From an uncultured Oscillospiraceae bacterium (GTDB lineage: Bacteria > Bacillota > Clostridia > Oscillospirales > Oscillospiraceae), in the NCBI GenBank assembly GCA_934590505.1, contig CAKTPC010000002.1, positions 1 through 45,480 on the forward strand: a stretch of 45,480 nt of DNA, read 5' to 3'. Positions within the stretch are counted from its first letter, which is position 1. Every line of letters begins with the position of its first letter. Under the pieces are notes generated by a model. It did no database searches. It was not told the origin of the DNA and saw only the letters and a program-made list of their open reading frames with translations. Shown one piece after another: positions 15,370 through 23,952 of this stretch. Position numbers and translations under genes: made by a program.

Positions 15370-18012
15370 ATGGAAAAATTCGGTCTTAACCAGCTGCGCG
15401 AGATGTTTCTGAGCTTCTTTGAATCTAAGGGGCATCTCCGTCTGCCCAGCTTCTCCCTCATCCCGCAGAACGACGCAAGCCTTCTGCTCATCAACTCCGG
15501 CATGGCCCCCATGAAGCCCTATTTCAAGGGCGAGCAGGAGCCGCCGCGCCGCCGTGTCTGCACCTGTCAGAAGTGCATCCGCACCGGCGATATTGAGAAC
15601 ATCGGCAAGACAGCCCGCCACGGCACCTATTTTGAAATGCTCGGCAATTTCTCCTTCGGCGATTACTTCAAGCATGAAGCAATCGCATGGAGCTGGGAGT
15701 TCCTGACCTCGCCCGACTGGGTCGGCATCGATCCCGACCGCCTTTATCCCTCCATCTATGTCGATGACGATGAAGCCTTTGAGATCTGGAACAAGGAGAT
15801 CGGCGTACCCGCCGAGCGTATCTTCCGCTTCGGCAAGGAGGATAACTTCTGGGAGCACGGCGCAGGTCCCTGCGGCCCCTGCTCTGAGATATACTATGAC
15901 CGCGGCCCGGAGTACGGCTGCGGCAAGCCCGGCTGCACCGTCGGCTGTGATTGCGACCGTTATATGGAGGTCTGGAACAACGTTTTCTCCCAGTTCGATA
16001 ATGACGGCGAAGGTCATTATACCGAACTCAAGCAGAAGAATATCGACACCGGCATGGGCCTTGAGCGTCTGGCAGTCGTCTGCCAGGGCGTTGACTCCCT
16101 CTTCGATGTCGATACCGTCATGAACATCACCCATAAGGTCAGCGAACTGACCGGCGCTTACTACGGCAAGAGCCATAAGATGGACGTCTCTCTGCGTGTC
16201 ATCACCGACCATATCAGAAGCGCTACCTTCATGATTTGCGACGGCGTCCTGCCCTCCAACGAAGGCCGCGGCTACGTCCTGCGCCGTCTGCTCCGCCGCG
16301 CTGCGCGCCACGGCAAGCTCCTCGGCGTCAATGAGCCTTTCCTTTATAAGGTCATCGATACCGTCATCCATGAGAACGAGTGCCAGTACCCCGAGCTTCG
16401 AGAGAAGCAGGCGTACATCACCCGCGTAATCAAGACCGAGGAGGAGAACTTTGCCCGCACCATCGATGCCGGTATGGCTATTTTCTCTGAGCTTCTTGCC
16501 GAGCACAAGGCAAAGTGCGAGACCGTTTTCTCCGGCGCTGACGCATTCAAGCTCTATGATACCTATGGCTTCCCTCTTGACCTGACAATAGAGATGTGCT
16601 CCGATGAGGGCATGACCGTCGATGAGGACGCGTTCAAGACGCTCATGGAGGAGCAGCGCGTCAGAGCGAGAAAGGCAAGAGAAGCTCTCGGTGATCTTGG
16701 CTGGACGGGTATAAACTTCGGTCAGGAAATGCCGGAGACTCAGTTCGTCGGCTATGATCAGAAGGAGACCGAGGCAGAGATACTCGCCATTGTCTCCGAG
16801 GATGAGATGCAGCAGGAGGTCGCCTCCGGTGCCGAAGCGATAATCGTTCTCGATAAGACCGTCATGTATGCCGAGATGGGCGGCCAGGTCGCCGACCACG
16901 GCAAGATCGTCTGCGGCGACTGCGTGTTCGAGGTCAACAATGTCCAGAAAAACAAGGGCGGCAAGTTCATGCACTACGGCGTGGCCAAATCGGGTCATTT
17001 CTCGGTCGGTGACCATGTCACAGCAAGCTATTGCGAGGAGCGACGCCGCGCTATCCGCCGCGCCCACAGCGCGACACATCTGCTCCAGGCAGCTCTGGTC
17101 AAGGTACTCGGCGACCATGTCCATCAGGCAGGCTCACTTGTCGAGCCTGACCGCCTGCGTTTCGACTTTACGCACTTCTCCGCGCTTACCCCGGAGGAGA
17201 TCGGCAAGGTCAACGCTCTCATGGCCGATATGATCCTTGACGGCGCTGATATCGAGACTAAGGTCATGCCCTACGATGAGGCAAAGAAGCTCGGTGCGAC
17301 CGCACTCTTCGGCGAGAAATACAGCGACACTGTCAGAGTTGTGAAAATGGGTGACTATTCCATGGAGTTCTGCGGCGGCACCCATCTTGACAATACCGCC
17401 AAGGTCGGTATGTTCGTTGTCACCTCTGAGGGCTCCGTCGCTTCCGGTGTGCGCCGCATCGAGGCCATCACCGGCAAGGAGGTCATCGAGCGCTATGCTT
17501 CTATGTCCGGTATGCTCAGCCGTGTCGCGGATAAGCTCAAGGCAAGACCCATTGAGATCATGACCAAGGTAGAAAATAACCTTGTTGAAATTCATGACCT
17601 GAAGCAGAAGATCGATAAGATGAAGGATCAGCTTATGTCCGGCGAGGCGGAGCGCATGCTTTACGGCGCAAAGGACATCAAGGGCCTCAAGGTCATCACC
17701 ATCACGAACGGTCCAGTCAACGCCGCCGATATCCGCAGGATGGGCGACCAGCTCAAGGATCGCTTCCCGAATATCGTCGCGGTCCTCGCGGCGACCGCCG
17801 AGGACAAGGCAACCATGCTCGCAGTCTGCGGCAAGAACGCCGTTGCCCGCGGCATCAAGGCCGGCGACCTCATAAAGAACATTACCAAGATCTGCGGCGG
17901 CTCCGGCGGCGGTAAGCCTGATTCCGCAATGGGCGGCTGCAAGGATATCCTTAAGCTTGACGACGCTATGGCGGCAGTTGACGATTTCGTCAGTGCCAAC
18001 GTCAAGGACTGA
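15370..18012 (+). CDS. alaS: Alanine-tRNA ligase
   Basis: AlaRS charges tRNA-Ala with alanine and removes wrongly attached Ser or Gly. The 880-residue length is normal for the family. The catalytic domain (residues 1-240) shows 'NSGMAPMKPYF', 'RHGTYFEMLGNFSFGDYF' and 'GAGPCGPCSEIY'. The editing domain has 'HSATHLLQAAL' near residue 566 and 'CGGTHLDNT' near residue 667, which together bind the editing-site zinc. The C-terminal C-Ala domain, with 'GGSGGGKPDSAMGG', closes the protein. AATATGGAGG before the start is a good ribosome binding site. Expression is set by the T-box upstream. Confidence 0.98.
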   Translation: MEKFGLNQLREMFLSFFESKGHLRLPSFSLIPQNDASLLLINSGMAPMKPYFKGEQEPPRRRVCTCQKCIRTGDIENIGKTARHGTYFEMLGNFSFGDYFKHEAIAWSWEFLTSPDWVGIDPDRLYPSIYVDDDEAFEIWNKEIGVPAERIFRFGKEDNFWEHGAGPCGPCSEIYYDRGPEYGCGKPGCTVGCDCDRYMEVWNNVFSQFDNDGEGHYTELKQKNIDTGMGLERLAVVCQGVDSLFDVDTVMNITHKVSELTGAYYGKSHKMDVSLRVITDHIRSATFMICDGVLPSNEGRGYVLRRLLRRAARHGKLLGVNEPFLYKVIDTVIHENECQYPELREKQAYITRVIKTEEENFARTIDAGMAIFSELLAEHKAKCETVFSGADAFKLYDTYGFPLDLTIEMCSDEGMTVDEDAFKTLMEEQRVRARKAREALGDLGWTGINFGQEMPETQFVGYDQKETEAEILAIVSEDEMQQEVASGAEAIIVLDKTVMYAEMGGQVADHGKIVCGDCVFEVNNVQKNKGGKFMHYGVAKSGHFSVGDHVTASYCEERRRAIRRAHSATHLLQAALVKVLGDHVHQAGSLVEPDRLRFDFTHFSALTPEEIGKVNALMADMILDGADIETKVMPYDEAKKLGATALFGEKYSDTVRVVKMGDYSMEFCGGTHLDNTAKVGMFVVTSEGSVASGVRRIEAITGKEVIERYASMSGMLSRVADKLKARPIEIMTKVENNLVEIHDLKQKIDKMKDQLMSGEAERMLYGAKDIKGLKVITITNGPVNAADIRRMGDQLKDRFPNIVAVLAATAEDKATMLAVCGKNAVARGIKAGDLIKNITKICGGSGGGKPDSAMGGCKDILKLDDAMAAVDDFVSANVKD

Positions 18013-18038
18013 TCAAATTCTGAAAAGGAGATATTGAA

Positions 18039-18380
18039 ATGGACGATTGCCTGTTTTGCAAGATAATCGCCGGGGAGATCCCCAGCGCAAAGGTCTATGA
18101 GGACGAGTATGTCTATGCTTTCCGTGACATCAACCCTCAGGCTCCGGTGCATATTCTTGTCGTTCCCAAGGCTCATATCGCCTGTGCCGACGAGATAACA
18201 GCGGAGAACAGCGTGTGGGTCGCGCGCTGTTTTGAAGCCATCGCAAAGATCGCCAAGGCTGAAGGTCTCGGCAGTGGCTACCGCGTCATCAACAACTGCG
18301 GCGCGGACGGCGGTCAGACTGTCATGCACCTGCACTTCCACATCCTCGGCGGAGAGAAGTTCAGCGATAAGATGATATAA
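18039..18380 (+). CDS. HIT family nucleotide-binding protein
   Basis: This 113-residue protein is a small histidine-triad (HIT) protein of the HinT type, purine nucleotide phosphoramidases that act on AMP-linked substrates such as AMP-lysine. It begins 'DDCLFCKIIAGEIPS', contains 'VLVVPKAHI'-like sequence near residues 40-48 and ends with the catalytic 'HLHFHILGG' near residues 97-105. AAAAGGAGAT precedes the ATG. It lies 26 bases after alaS and so is probably on the same transcript. A link to alaS is sensible, since HinT proteins can hydrolyse aminoacyl-adenylates. Confidence 0.93.
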   Translation: MDDCLFCKIIAGEIPSAKVYEDEYVYAFRDINPQAPVHILVVPKAHIACADEITAENSVWVARCFEAIAKIAKAEGLGSGYRVINNCGADGGQTVMHLHFHILGGEKFSDKMI

Positions 18381-18385
18381 TTCTG

Positions 18386-18420
18386 AATACCGCGGAGACA
18401 TTTTGCCTCCGCGGTATTTT
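18386..18420 (+). terminator. Terminator hairpin after the HIT gene
   Basis: AATACCGCGGAG (18386-18397) pairs perfectly with CTCCGCGGTATT (18407-18418) around an eight-base loop. The T-run is short, so termination may be partial. The next gene starts only 16 bases later. Confidence 0.7.
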
Positions 18421-18435
18421 GCTATGGAGGCGGCA

Positions 18436-20694
18436 ATGAGGAAACTGGCGACGGCGGCGACGGCCTTTTGCGCAGCGATATTCGCGGCAAATTACATATT
18501 GCCCCTTGGCCGGCTGACCACGATGGCCGTTATCGCGGCAGTGCTCGGTGCGGCTCTTGCCGCGTCGCGTATGCCGCGGCTGCGTCAGGCAGCGCTTGCC
18601 CTTGTGTTTCTTGCACTCGGACTGGTCTATTACGCCGCCTATAATGAGCGCACCGCAGCACAGGCGCAGCTCCATTCCGGTGAAACTGCTGTGGTCGGCG
18701 GCCATGTGCTGACCTATCCCATGGATTACGGTACATACTGCCGCACGGAGATAAAACTCGACTGTGACGGGCTCCCAAAGCTCAAGGCGATAGTCTATGG
18801 TGACGAGGAACTTATGGACGCAGAGCCCGGAGAATATATCAGCTTCACCGGCAAGCTCAACGCTGCCGACACTCTTTTCGGCGAGAGCTATGACAATTAT
18901 CACGCCAAGGGTATCTTTTTCAAAATAAGCGCGAAGAGTGCTGTAAGCATTGAAAACACTGGCTTTCATCTGCGCAGCGTACCGGTGCGGCTGAGCCGTT
19001 TTCTTAGCGAAAGGGTAGAGGAGATTTTCCCTGCGGACACGGCGGTGTTCATGAAGTCCCTGATGCTCGGCGATAAGTCGGATTTCTATAACGACGATGC
19101 GCTCTACTGCACAATGTCGCGCGCCGGATTCATGCACATCGTCGCAGTATCAGGGATGCACGTTTCATTCCTCGTCGGGCTGCTGCAATTCATTCTTGGC
19201 AGGGGAAGAAAGAGCGCTGTTATCTGCATCACATTGGTGTGGCTTTTCGTGCTTGTAACCGGTGCAAGCCCATCGGCGGTGAGGGCGGGCTTTATGCAGT
19301 CGATGCTGCTGATGGCACCGGTACTGCGCCGTGAGAACGACGCAGTAACCTCGCTTTCGGCTGTCCTTGCGCTAATCTTGCTCTCAAATCCATATGCTGC
19401 GGCGAGCATCAGTCTGCAGCTGAGCTTCGGCGCGATGGCCGGGATAATATGCTTTTCCGGGAAACTGTATGAGACGGCGATGAATAAGCTACCGAAGCGA
19501 ATGAAGTGCCGGACGGTGAGATATGTGCTCGCCTCTGTGACGATGTCCGCCGGGGTGACGGCGTTCACGCTGCCAGTCACGGCGCTGCACTTCGGATATG
19601 TATCGCTGCTGTCGTTCCTGACGAATATACTTGGACTGTGGGCGGTCTCACTCTGCTTCGGCGGAGGATGGCTGTCCTGCGCACTGTCGATCGTGCCGGG
19701 GCTGGGCAAGGCCGCGGCGTGGCTGTGCTCATGGCTCGCAAGGTACATTGTGCTCGTCGCAAAGCTCATATCGGACATTCCCTTCGCGGTGCTCTACATG
19801 GGCAGCGCCAGTGCAGAGGCATGGATAATCGGCAGCTATGTGCTGATATTTGCAGCCTGCATGATAAGAAAGCGCCGCGCCCTCTGGGTGAGCGCGGCAA
19901 GTATCATCTCGGTATCGGCACTGGCGGCACTGCTTATCGCAAACCGGCAGTTTTACAGGAACACCGACACGGTAAGCGTGCTGGACGTTGGTCAGGGGCA
20001 GTGCATAACGGCCTTTGCCGGGGACGCGACAGTGATGATCGACTGCGGCAACACCTATAACCTCTCAGACGCGGGCGACCTCGCGGCGGCGTACCTGCAC
20101 AGCTGCGGCAGGGACAGGATAGACCTGCTGGTGCTGACACATCTGCATGAGGATCACGCTGACGGCGTGCCGCGGCTGATGGAAATGTACGATATTGAAA
20201 CGCTGATACTGCCGGAGGAGCGTGGGGATAAACTGTATGAGACTATCCTTAATAGTGCGGAAAGGCATGGGACGGAGATTATCACCGCAAAGGGCGACAT
20301 GATGGTCGAATGCGGTAATATAGGCTTGGAGCTTTATGCGTACCTGAACGGCGTGGAGAACGAGCGGTGCTTAATATCAAGGCTCACCATCGGCAGTTAC
20401 GATGTGCTCATTACGGCGGACGCACCGGAAAAGCTCGAGAAAAGGCTTGTGAAAGAGCATGACACCGACGACATAGAGACGCTTGTCGTAGGGCACCACG
20501 GATCAAAGTATTCAAACGGAACTGATCTTCTCGGCGCGGTGGACGGAAATCTTGCCGTCATCAGCGTGGGCTATAACAGCTACGGCCAGCCAGCGCAGGA
20601 AACACTTGAACGTCTGGCGGCTTACGGGTATAATGTCCTCAGAACCGATGAGGACGGGACCATAGAGATACGGATAGGACAGGATAATGGCTAA
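18436..20694 (+). CDS. comEC: DNA uptake channel protein ComEC/Rec2
   Basis: ComEC forms the channel that brings single-stranded DNA into the cell in natural transformation. The 752-residue protein has N-terminal membrane segments, a soluble OB-like part (residues about 60-160), the multi-helix competence domain (about 220-490) with 'HIVAVSGMHVSFLVGLLQF', and a C-terminal metallo-beta-lactamase domain with 'LTHLHEDHADG' and 'VVGHHGSKYSN'. ATG at 18436 is chosen because GGAGG at 18427-18431 lies upstream; ATG at 18424 is also possible. Its start follows the HIT terminator closely, so a separate promoter must lie inside the HIT gene or transcription leaks through. It overlaps holA by eight bases. 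Confidence 0.93.
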   Translation: MRKLATAATAFCAAIFAANYILPLGRLTTMAVIAAVLGAALAASRMPRLRQAALALVFLALGLVYYAAYNERTAAQAQLHSGETAVVGGHVLTYPMDYGTYCRTEIKLDCDGLPKLKAIVYGDEELMDAEPGEYISFTGKLNAADTLFGESYDNYHAKGIFFKISAKSAVSIENTGFHLRSVPVRLSRFLSERVEEIFPADTAVFMKSLMLGDKSDFYNDDALYCTMSRAGFMHIVAVSGMHVSFLVGLLQFILGRGRKSAVICITLVWLFVLVTGASPSAVRAGFMQSMLLMAPVLRRENDAVTSLSAVLALILLSNPYAAASISLQLSFGAMAGIICFSGKLYETAMNKLPKRMKCRTVRYVLASVTMSAGVTAFTLPVTALHFGYVSLLSFLTNILGLWAVSLCFGGGWLSCALSIVPGLGKAAAWLCSWLARYIVLVAKLISDIPFAVLYMGSASAEAWIIGSYVLIFAACMIRKRRALWVSAASIISVSALAALLIANRQFYRNTDTVSVLDVGQGQCITAFAGDATVMIDCGNTYNLSDAGDLAAAYLHSCGRDRIDLLVLTHLHEDHADGVPRLMEMYDIETLILPEERGDKLYETILNSAERHGTEIITAKGDMMVECGNIGLELYAYLNGVENERCLISRLTIGSYDVLITADAPEKLEKRLVKEHDTDDIETLVVGHHGSKYSNGTDLLGAVDGNLAVISVGYNSYGQPAQETLERLAAYGYNVLRTDEDGTIEIRIGQDNG

Positions 20695-21742
20695 GAAACG
20701 CGGCAAGGACGAGGAAAAACTGAATTATTCCGCGGCGGTGCGGGAACTCAAGGAGGCCGGTCCGGAGAGACTATACCTACTCTGGGGCCCGGAGGACTAT
20801 CTGCGCGAGCAGTATCTTGTGCAGCTGAAAAAGATATGCCTTCCGGAAGGTGAGGACGACTTCAGCTATAAGCGCATGGACGGTCCGGGACTCGACCCAA
20901 TACGGCTGCGCGAGGCGCTGGACGCGATACCGTTCATGAGCGAGCGCAGCTTTGTGGAGCTGCGAAACGTCGACATAAACAAGCTTGCAAATGCCGACGA
21001 TTGCATGAAGCTGCTGGAGGATATCCCGGATTACTGCACGGTAGCCTTTGTGCAGAGTGCGCAGTTTGAACCGGACGGTCGGCTGAAATTCGTCAAGACT
21101 CTGCGCGGCGCGGCGAAGGAACTGAAGTTCACGCAGCAGTCGCAGGGGATGCTGACGGACTGGATAGTCCGACGCTTTGCCGCTGCCGGGAAGAGCATAG
21201 AGCTCGACGCGGCGCAGAGACTCATCTTCATAAGCGGTGAACTTATGAGCAGGCTAATTCCGGAGATAGACAAGATCGCGGCCTACGCAAAAGGCGAGAG
21301 AGTCACGGTGAAGGATGTCGACGCCGTGGCGAGCCACATCCCGGAGGCCGTTATATTTGAAATGACGGAGCTTATCTCGCAGAAGAAATATAACTCCGCG
21401 ATGAGTGTACTGGCAGAGCTGCTGTCGGATAAGAACAATGAACCCATAGCCATGACGGCGATGCTCGGCCTGCAGATGCGCAAGCTCTATGCCGCGCGTC
21501 TCGCGATAGAGCAGGAGCTTGGCAGCAAGTACGTGATGGAGGTCTGCGCGATAAAGTACGATTACATTGCCTCGAAGCTCATGACAGCGGCGAGGGGCTT
21601 CACGCTGCCGCAGCTCATCCGTGCGGTGGAGCTGTGCGGCGAGGCGGATTACAGGATGAAGAGCAGCGGACAGGACGCGCGGGAGCTTCTCAAGGAAGCG
21701 GTAGCGCGCATCGCCGCGGGTGAGAGCAAATGCATAGCGTAA
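20687..21742 (+). CDS. holA: DNA polymerase III subunit delta
   Basis: HolA opens the sliding clamp as part of the clamp loader. The 351-residue length is normal. The N-terminal domain contains 'RLYLLWGPEDYLREQYL' near residues 28-44, typical of HolA although no full Walker motif is present, as expected for the delta subunit. 'VELRNVD' follows near residue 90. The C-terminal collar domain has 'MTAMLGLQMRKLYAARLA' near residues 248-265. comEC followed by holA is a common arrangement in Firmicutes. Its start lies within comEC and its end overlaps the next gene by 13 bases. Confidence 0.93.
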   Translation: MAKKRGKDEEKLNYSAAVRELKEAGPERLYLLWGPEDYLREQYLVQLKKICLPEGEDDFSYKRMDGPGLDPIRLREALDAIPFMSERSFVELRNVDINKLANADDCMKLLEDIPDYCTVAFVQSAQFEPDGRLKFVKTLRGAAKELKFTQQSQGMLTDWIVRRFAAAGKSIELDAAQRLIFISGELMSRLIPEIDKIAAYAKGERVTVKDVDAVASHIPEAVIFEMTELISQKKYNSAMSVLAELLSDKNNEPIAMTAMLGLQMRKLYAARLAIEQELGSKYVMEVCAIKYDYIASKLMTAARGFTLPQLIRAVELCGEADYRMKSSGQDARELLKEAVARIAAGESKCIA

Positions 21743-22311
21743 GGGAAGTAATAGTCGTCGAGGGGCGCTATGATAAAAACGCGCTCAGCCAGGTGGTAGA
21801 CGCGGTCGTAATAGAGACCTCCGGTTTCGGGATATTTAACGATGCTGAAAAGCGGAAGCTTTTGCAGACGATGGCCGAGGCACGGGGGCTTATCGTGCTG
21901 ACGGACTCTGATGGAGCGGGCTTTATGATAAGAAATTACATCAAGGGCTGTGTTGACCCGAAGCTCGTGAAGCATGCGTACATCCCGGATATCTACGGCA
22001 AGGAACGCCGCAAGAGCGCGCCATCGCGCGAAGGAAAGCTCGGTGTCGAGGGGATGAAGCCGCAAGTGCTGCTCGACGCGCTCATGAGAGCCGGGGCGAC
22101 ATTTGACGACGAAGAGAATAAAAAAGCCGCCCCGCGGATAAGCAAGGCGGATATGTACGCACGCGGCCTGAGTGGGCGCGATGGCAGCGCGGAGAAACGG
22201 GCAAGGCTGATAAAACAGCTCGGTCTTCCGGAGCGCCTGACGGCTGACGGCCTGCTCGATGTGCTGAACGCGACGATGAGCAGGGAAGAGTTTCAGGCTA
22301 TTCAGGTATGA
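21730..22311 (+). CDS. Toprim domain protein (ribonuclease M5-like, DUF4093)
   Basis: This 193-residue protein has an N-terminal Toprim domain with Glu11 in 'VVEGRYDK' and Asp59/Asp61 in 'LTDSDGAG', the metal-binding residues of the fold. The C-terminal part resembles DUF4093 with 'GLPERLTADGLLDVLN'. RNase M5 (RnmV) matures 5S rRNA and has this domain pair, so a related role in RNA processing is likely. However, rnmV usually sits beside ksgA, which is not here, so an RnmV paralogue is also possible. The start overlaps the holA end, and the end meets an opposing gene by 10 bases. Confidence 0.82.
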   Translation: MHSVREVIVVEGRYDKNALSQVVDAVVIETSGFGIFNDAEKRKLLQTMAEARGLIVLTDSDGAGFMIRNYIKGCVDPKLVKHAYIPDIYGKERRKSAPSREGKLGVEGMKPQVLLDALMRAGATFDDEENKKAAPRISKADMYARGLSGRDGSAEKRARLIKQLGLPERLTADGLLDVLNATMSREEFQAIQV

Positions 22312-22550
22312 GCGTCCTCGATAAGCACTGAAAACAGTCCGCCGATCAGCAGTACGGCCTGTCCTGTCTCATAAAGTGTGACGGCGGTCATGTAGCTGCC
22401 GTAGCCGTTTAGCATGCTGCCGTTATAGCCGAGCAGGAGAATGAACACGCACAGCAGCAGAAAGCCCGTGAGCTGGACGGAGCGGATGAATATGTACCAC
22501 GCGGGCGGACACATGCGCAGCATCCGCCGGATAACCGATAAAAGCTTCAA
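22302..22550 (-). CDS. Small two-pass membrane protein of unknown function
   Basis: This 82-residue protein has two hydrophobic segments (residues about 22-42 and 60-77) and a basic N-terminus with 'IRRMLRM'. The frame stays open upstream, but TTG at 22550 is preferred because GAGGTG lies seven bases before it and because the residues further upstream do not look like protein. An ATG at residue 10 is a possible alternative. A perfect 10-bp hairpin directly upstream covers the GAGGTG. The gene overlaps the end of the Toprim gene tail to tail. It is not in a family I recognise. Confidence 0.55.
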   Translation of the reverse strand: MKLLSVIRRMLRMCPPAWYIFIRSVQLTGFLLLCVFILLLGYNGSMLNGYGSYMTAVTLYETGQAVLLIGGLFSVLIEDAHT

Positions 22551-22558
22551 GAAAAACA

Positions 22559-22587
22559 CCTCAAGGAGAGAATACAGCTCCTTGAGG
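22559..22587 (-). promoter_or_regulatory. Hairpin covering the ribosome binding site of the small membrane protein
   Basis: On the - strand, CCTCAAGGAG (22587-22578) pairs perfectly with CTCCTTGAGG (22568-22559), with a nine-base loop. TGTTTTTC follows, so the element looks like an intrinsic terminator. Most of the GAGGTG ribosome binding site of the gene at 22550 is inside the second arm, so the hairpin could block translation as well as transcription. Confidence 0.6.
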
Positions 22588-22729
22588 CGTATTTCAATAC
22601 AAAAAAATTGCCAGTGCAACCGGCGGTTGACAAATTTGACAGTGGGCTTTCTGGTGTGCAACTGCCGAAAATGATAGTATCCGGACATCGAAAGCGCGGT
22701 AAGGCGCTCAGAAACGGAGGATTTGAAAA

Positions 22730-23722
22730 ATGATATTGGCAGACAAGATATCTGCACTCAGAAAAAAATCGGGCTGGTCGCAGGAGGAGCTTGCGCAGCA
22801 GCTCAACGTGACGCGGCAGTCCGTATCCAAATGGGAGGGTGCGCAGTCCGTACCGGATATAGATAAGATACTACAGATGAGTCGGCTGTTCGGCGTCTCG
22901 ACGGACTATCTGCTCAAGGATGAAATAGAGGAGCCGGAGCTTGTCACGGCGGCGGAGGAGACACAGGAACTGCGCCGGGTCACGCTGGCGGAGGCGTCAG
23001 AGTACCTCAGGCTCAGAAAGGAAGCAGCACCAAAGAGAGCGATTGCGACTTTCCTATGTGTCATTTCACCCATTACGCTCATCATGCTTGCGGCGCTGAG
23101 CGAGGTATCTGGCTTTGGCATAAGCGAGAACGCCGCGGCAGGGATCGGCCTGTGCGTGCTGATCGTGCTCGTGGCCATCGCGGTCATGCTGTTCATGTCC
23201 TGCGCCGCTATGGAGCGCGCTTATGAGTTTCTTGAAAGTGAGCCGTTCGAGACAGAGTACGGCGTCAGCGGCATGGTGAAGGAGCGCAGAAAAGAAATCG
23301 AGGACAGCCGCACAAGGCTCAACATGATCGGCACAGTGCTCTGTATCCTCTCGGTCATTCCGCTTTTTGCGGCGCTGTTCATCAAGCCGACAGGCCTCAT
23401 ATGTGTCGCGGCTGTGTGCGCGCTGCTCCTGCTAGTCGGGATCGCCTGCATCATGTTCGTGTATATAGGCACGTACGCCGCGGGCATGGACCGTCTGCTT
23501 GAGGAGGGCGACTACACCCGCAGCAGCAAGGCGCGCAGCCATATCACAGGCAAGATCAGCACGATATACTGGCTGGCGGTGACGGCGATATTTCTGTTTT
23601 ACACCTTCGGCCCGAACGGCAACGGTCAGGCACAGTACAGCTGGTTTATCTGGGCTATCGCCGGCGTGCTCTACGGCGCGGTGATCGCGATAGTAAAGCT
23701 CGTGAACAAGGCGGGGAAATGA
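22730..23722 (+). CDS. XRE-family regulator with C-terminal membrane domain
   Basis: This 330-residue protein begins with a Cro/CI-type helix-turn-helix (residues 6-60), with 'GWSQEELAQQLNVTRQSVSK' as the DNA-reading part and a following 'DIDKILQMSRLFGVSTDYLL'. A Glu-rich linker leads to a long C-terminal part with about six hydrophobic segments (starting near residues 104, 132, 200, 226, 284 and 305). Regulators of this kind in Firmicutes sit in the membrane and respond to unknown signals. AACGGAGG lies upstream of the ATG. It is divergent from the small membrane protein gene and may regulate it. The DNA target is unknown. Confidence 0.85.
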   Translation: MILADKISALRKKSGWSQEELAQQLNVTRQSVSKWEGAQSVPDIDKILQMSRLFGVSTDYLLKDEIEEPELVTAAEETQELRRVTLAEASEYLRLRKEAAPKRAIATFLCVISPITLIMLAALSEVSGFGISENAAAGIGLCVLIVLVAIAVMLFMSCAAMERAYEFLESEPFETEYGVSGMVKERRKEIEDSRTRLNMIGTVLCILSVIPLFAALFIKPTGLICVAAVCALLLLVGIACIMFVYIGTYAAGMDRLLEEGDYTRSSKARSHITGKISTIYWLAVTAIFLFYTFGPNGNGQAQYSWFIWAIAGVLYGAVIAIVKLVNKAGK

Positions 23723-23740
23723 TTAACTAAGGTCTAAAAA

Positions 23741-23778
23741 GGTCGCGGCAGGCTGGTTACTGCTGCGACCGTATTTTA
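23741..23778 (+). terminator. Terminator after the XRE regulator
   Basis: GGTCGCGGCAG (23741-23751) pairs with CTGCTGCGACC (23760-23770), with one G-U pair, and is followed by GTATTTTA. This ends the regulator transcript. Confidence 0.75.
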
Positions 23779-23887
23779 TGCTGCTGCGCAAGAGAACTTT
23801 GTTATTTGCTTGCAAAAAAGGCTTCACGCGATTTTGCGCAAAGCAGAGACATAAAAATACCGGGTGGCTTTTATTGCTAAGCCACGC

Positions 23888-23916
23888 TTGATTTTATGGC
23901 AAATATATTATAAAAT
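23888..23916 (+). promoter_or_regulatory. Promoter of the GntR-family regulator
   Basis: TTGATT at 23888-23893 and TAAAAT at 23911-23916 are separated by 17 bases. Transcription would start near 23923, about 30 bases before the ATG at 23953. Confidence 0.65.
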
Positions 23917-23952
23917 ACGAATCACATACACAGACGTGGAGGGTGAAGCAAA

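Noticed and set aside
15256..17124. A 622-residue open frame antisense to alaS
   Set aside because: It is the mirror of a clear alaS gene in GC-rich DNA, has no family-like motifs and no good start signal.
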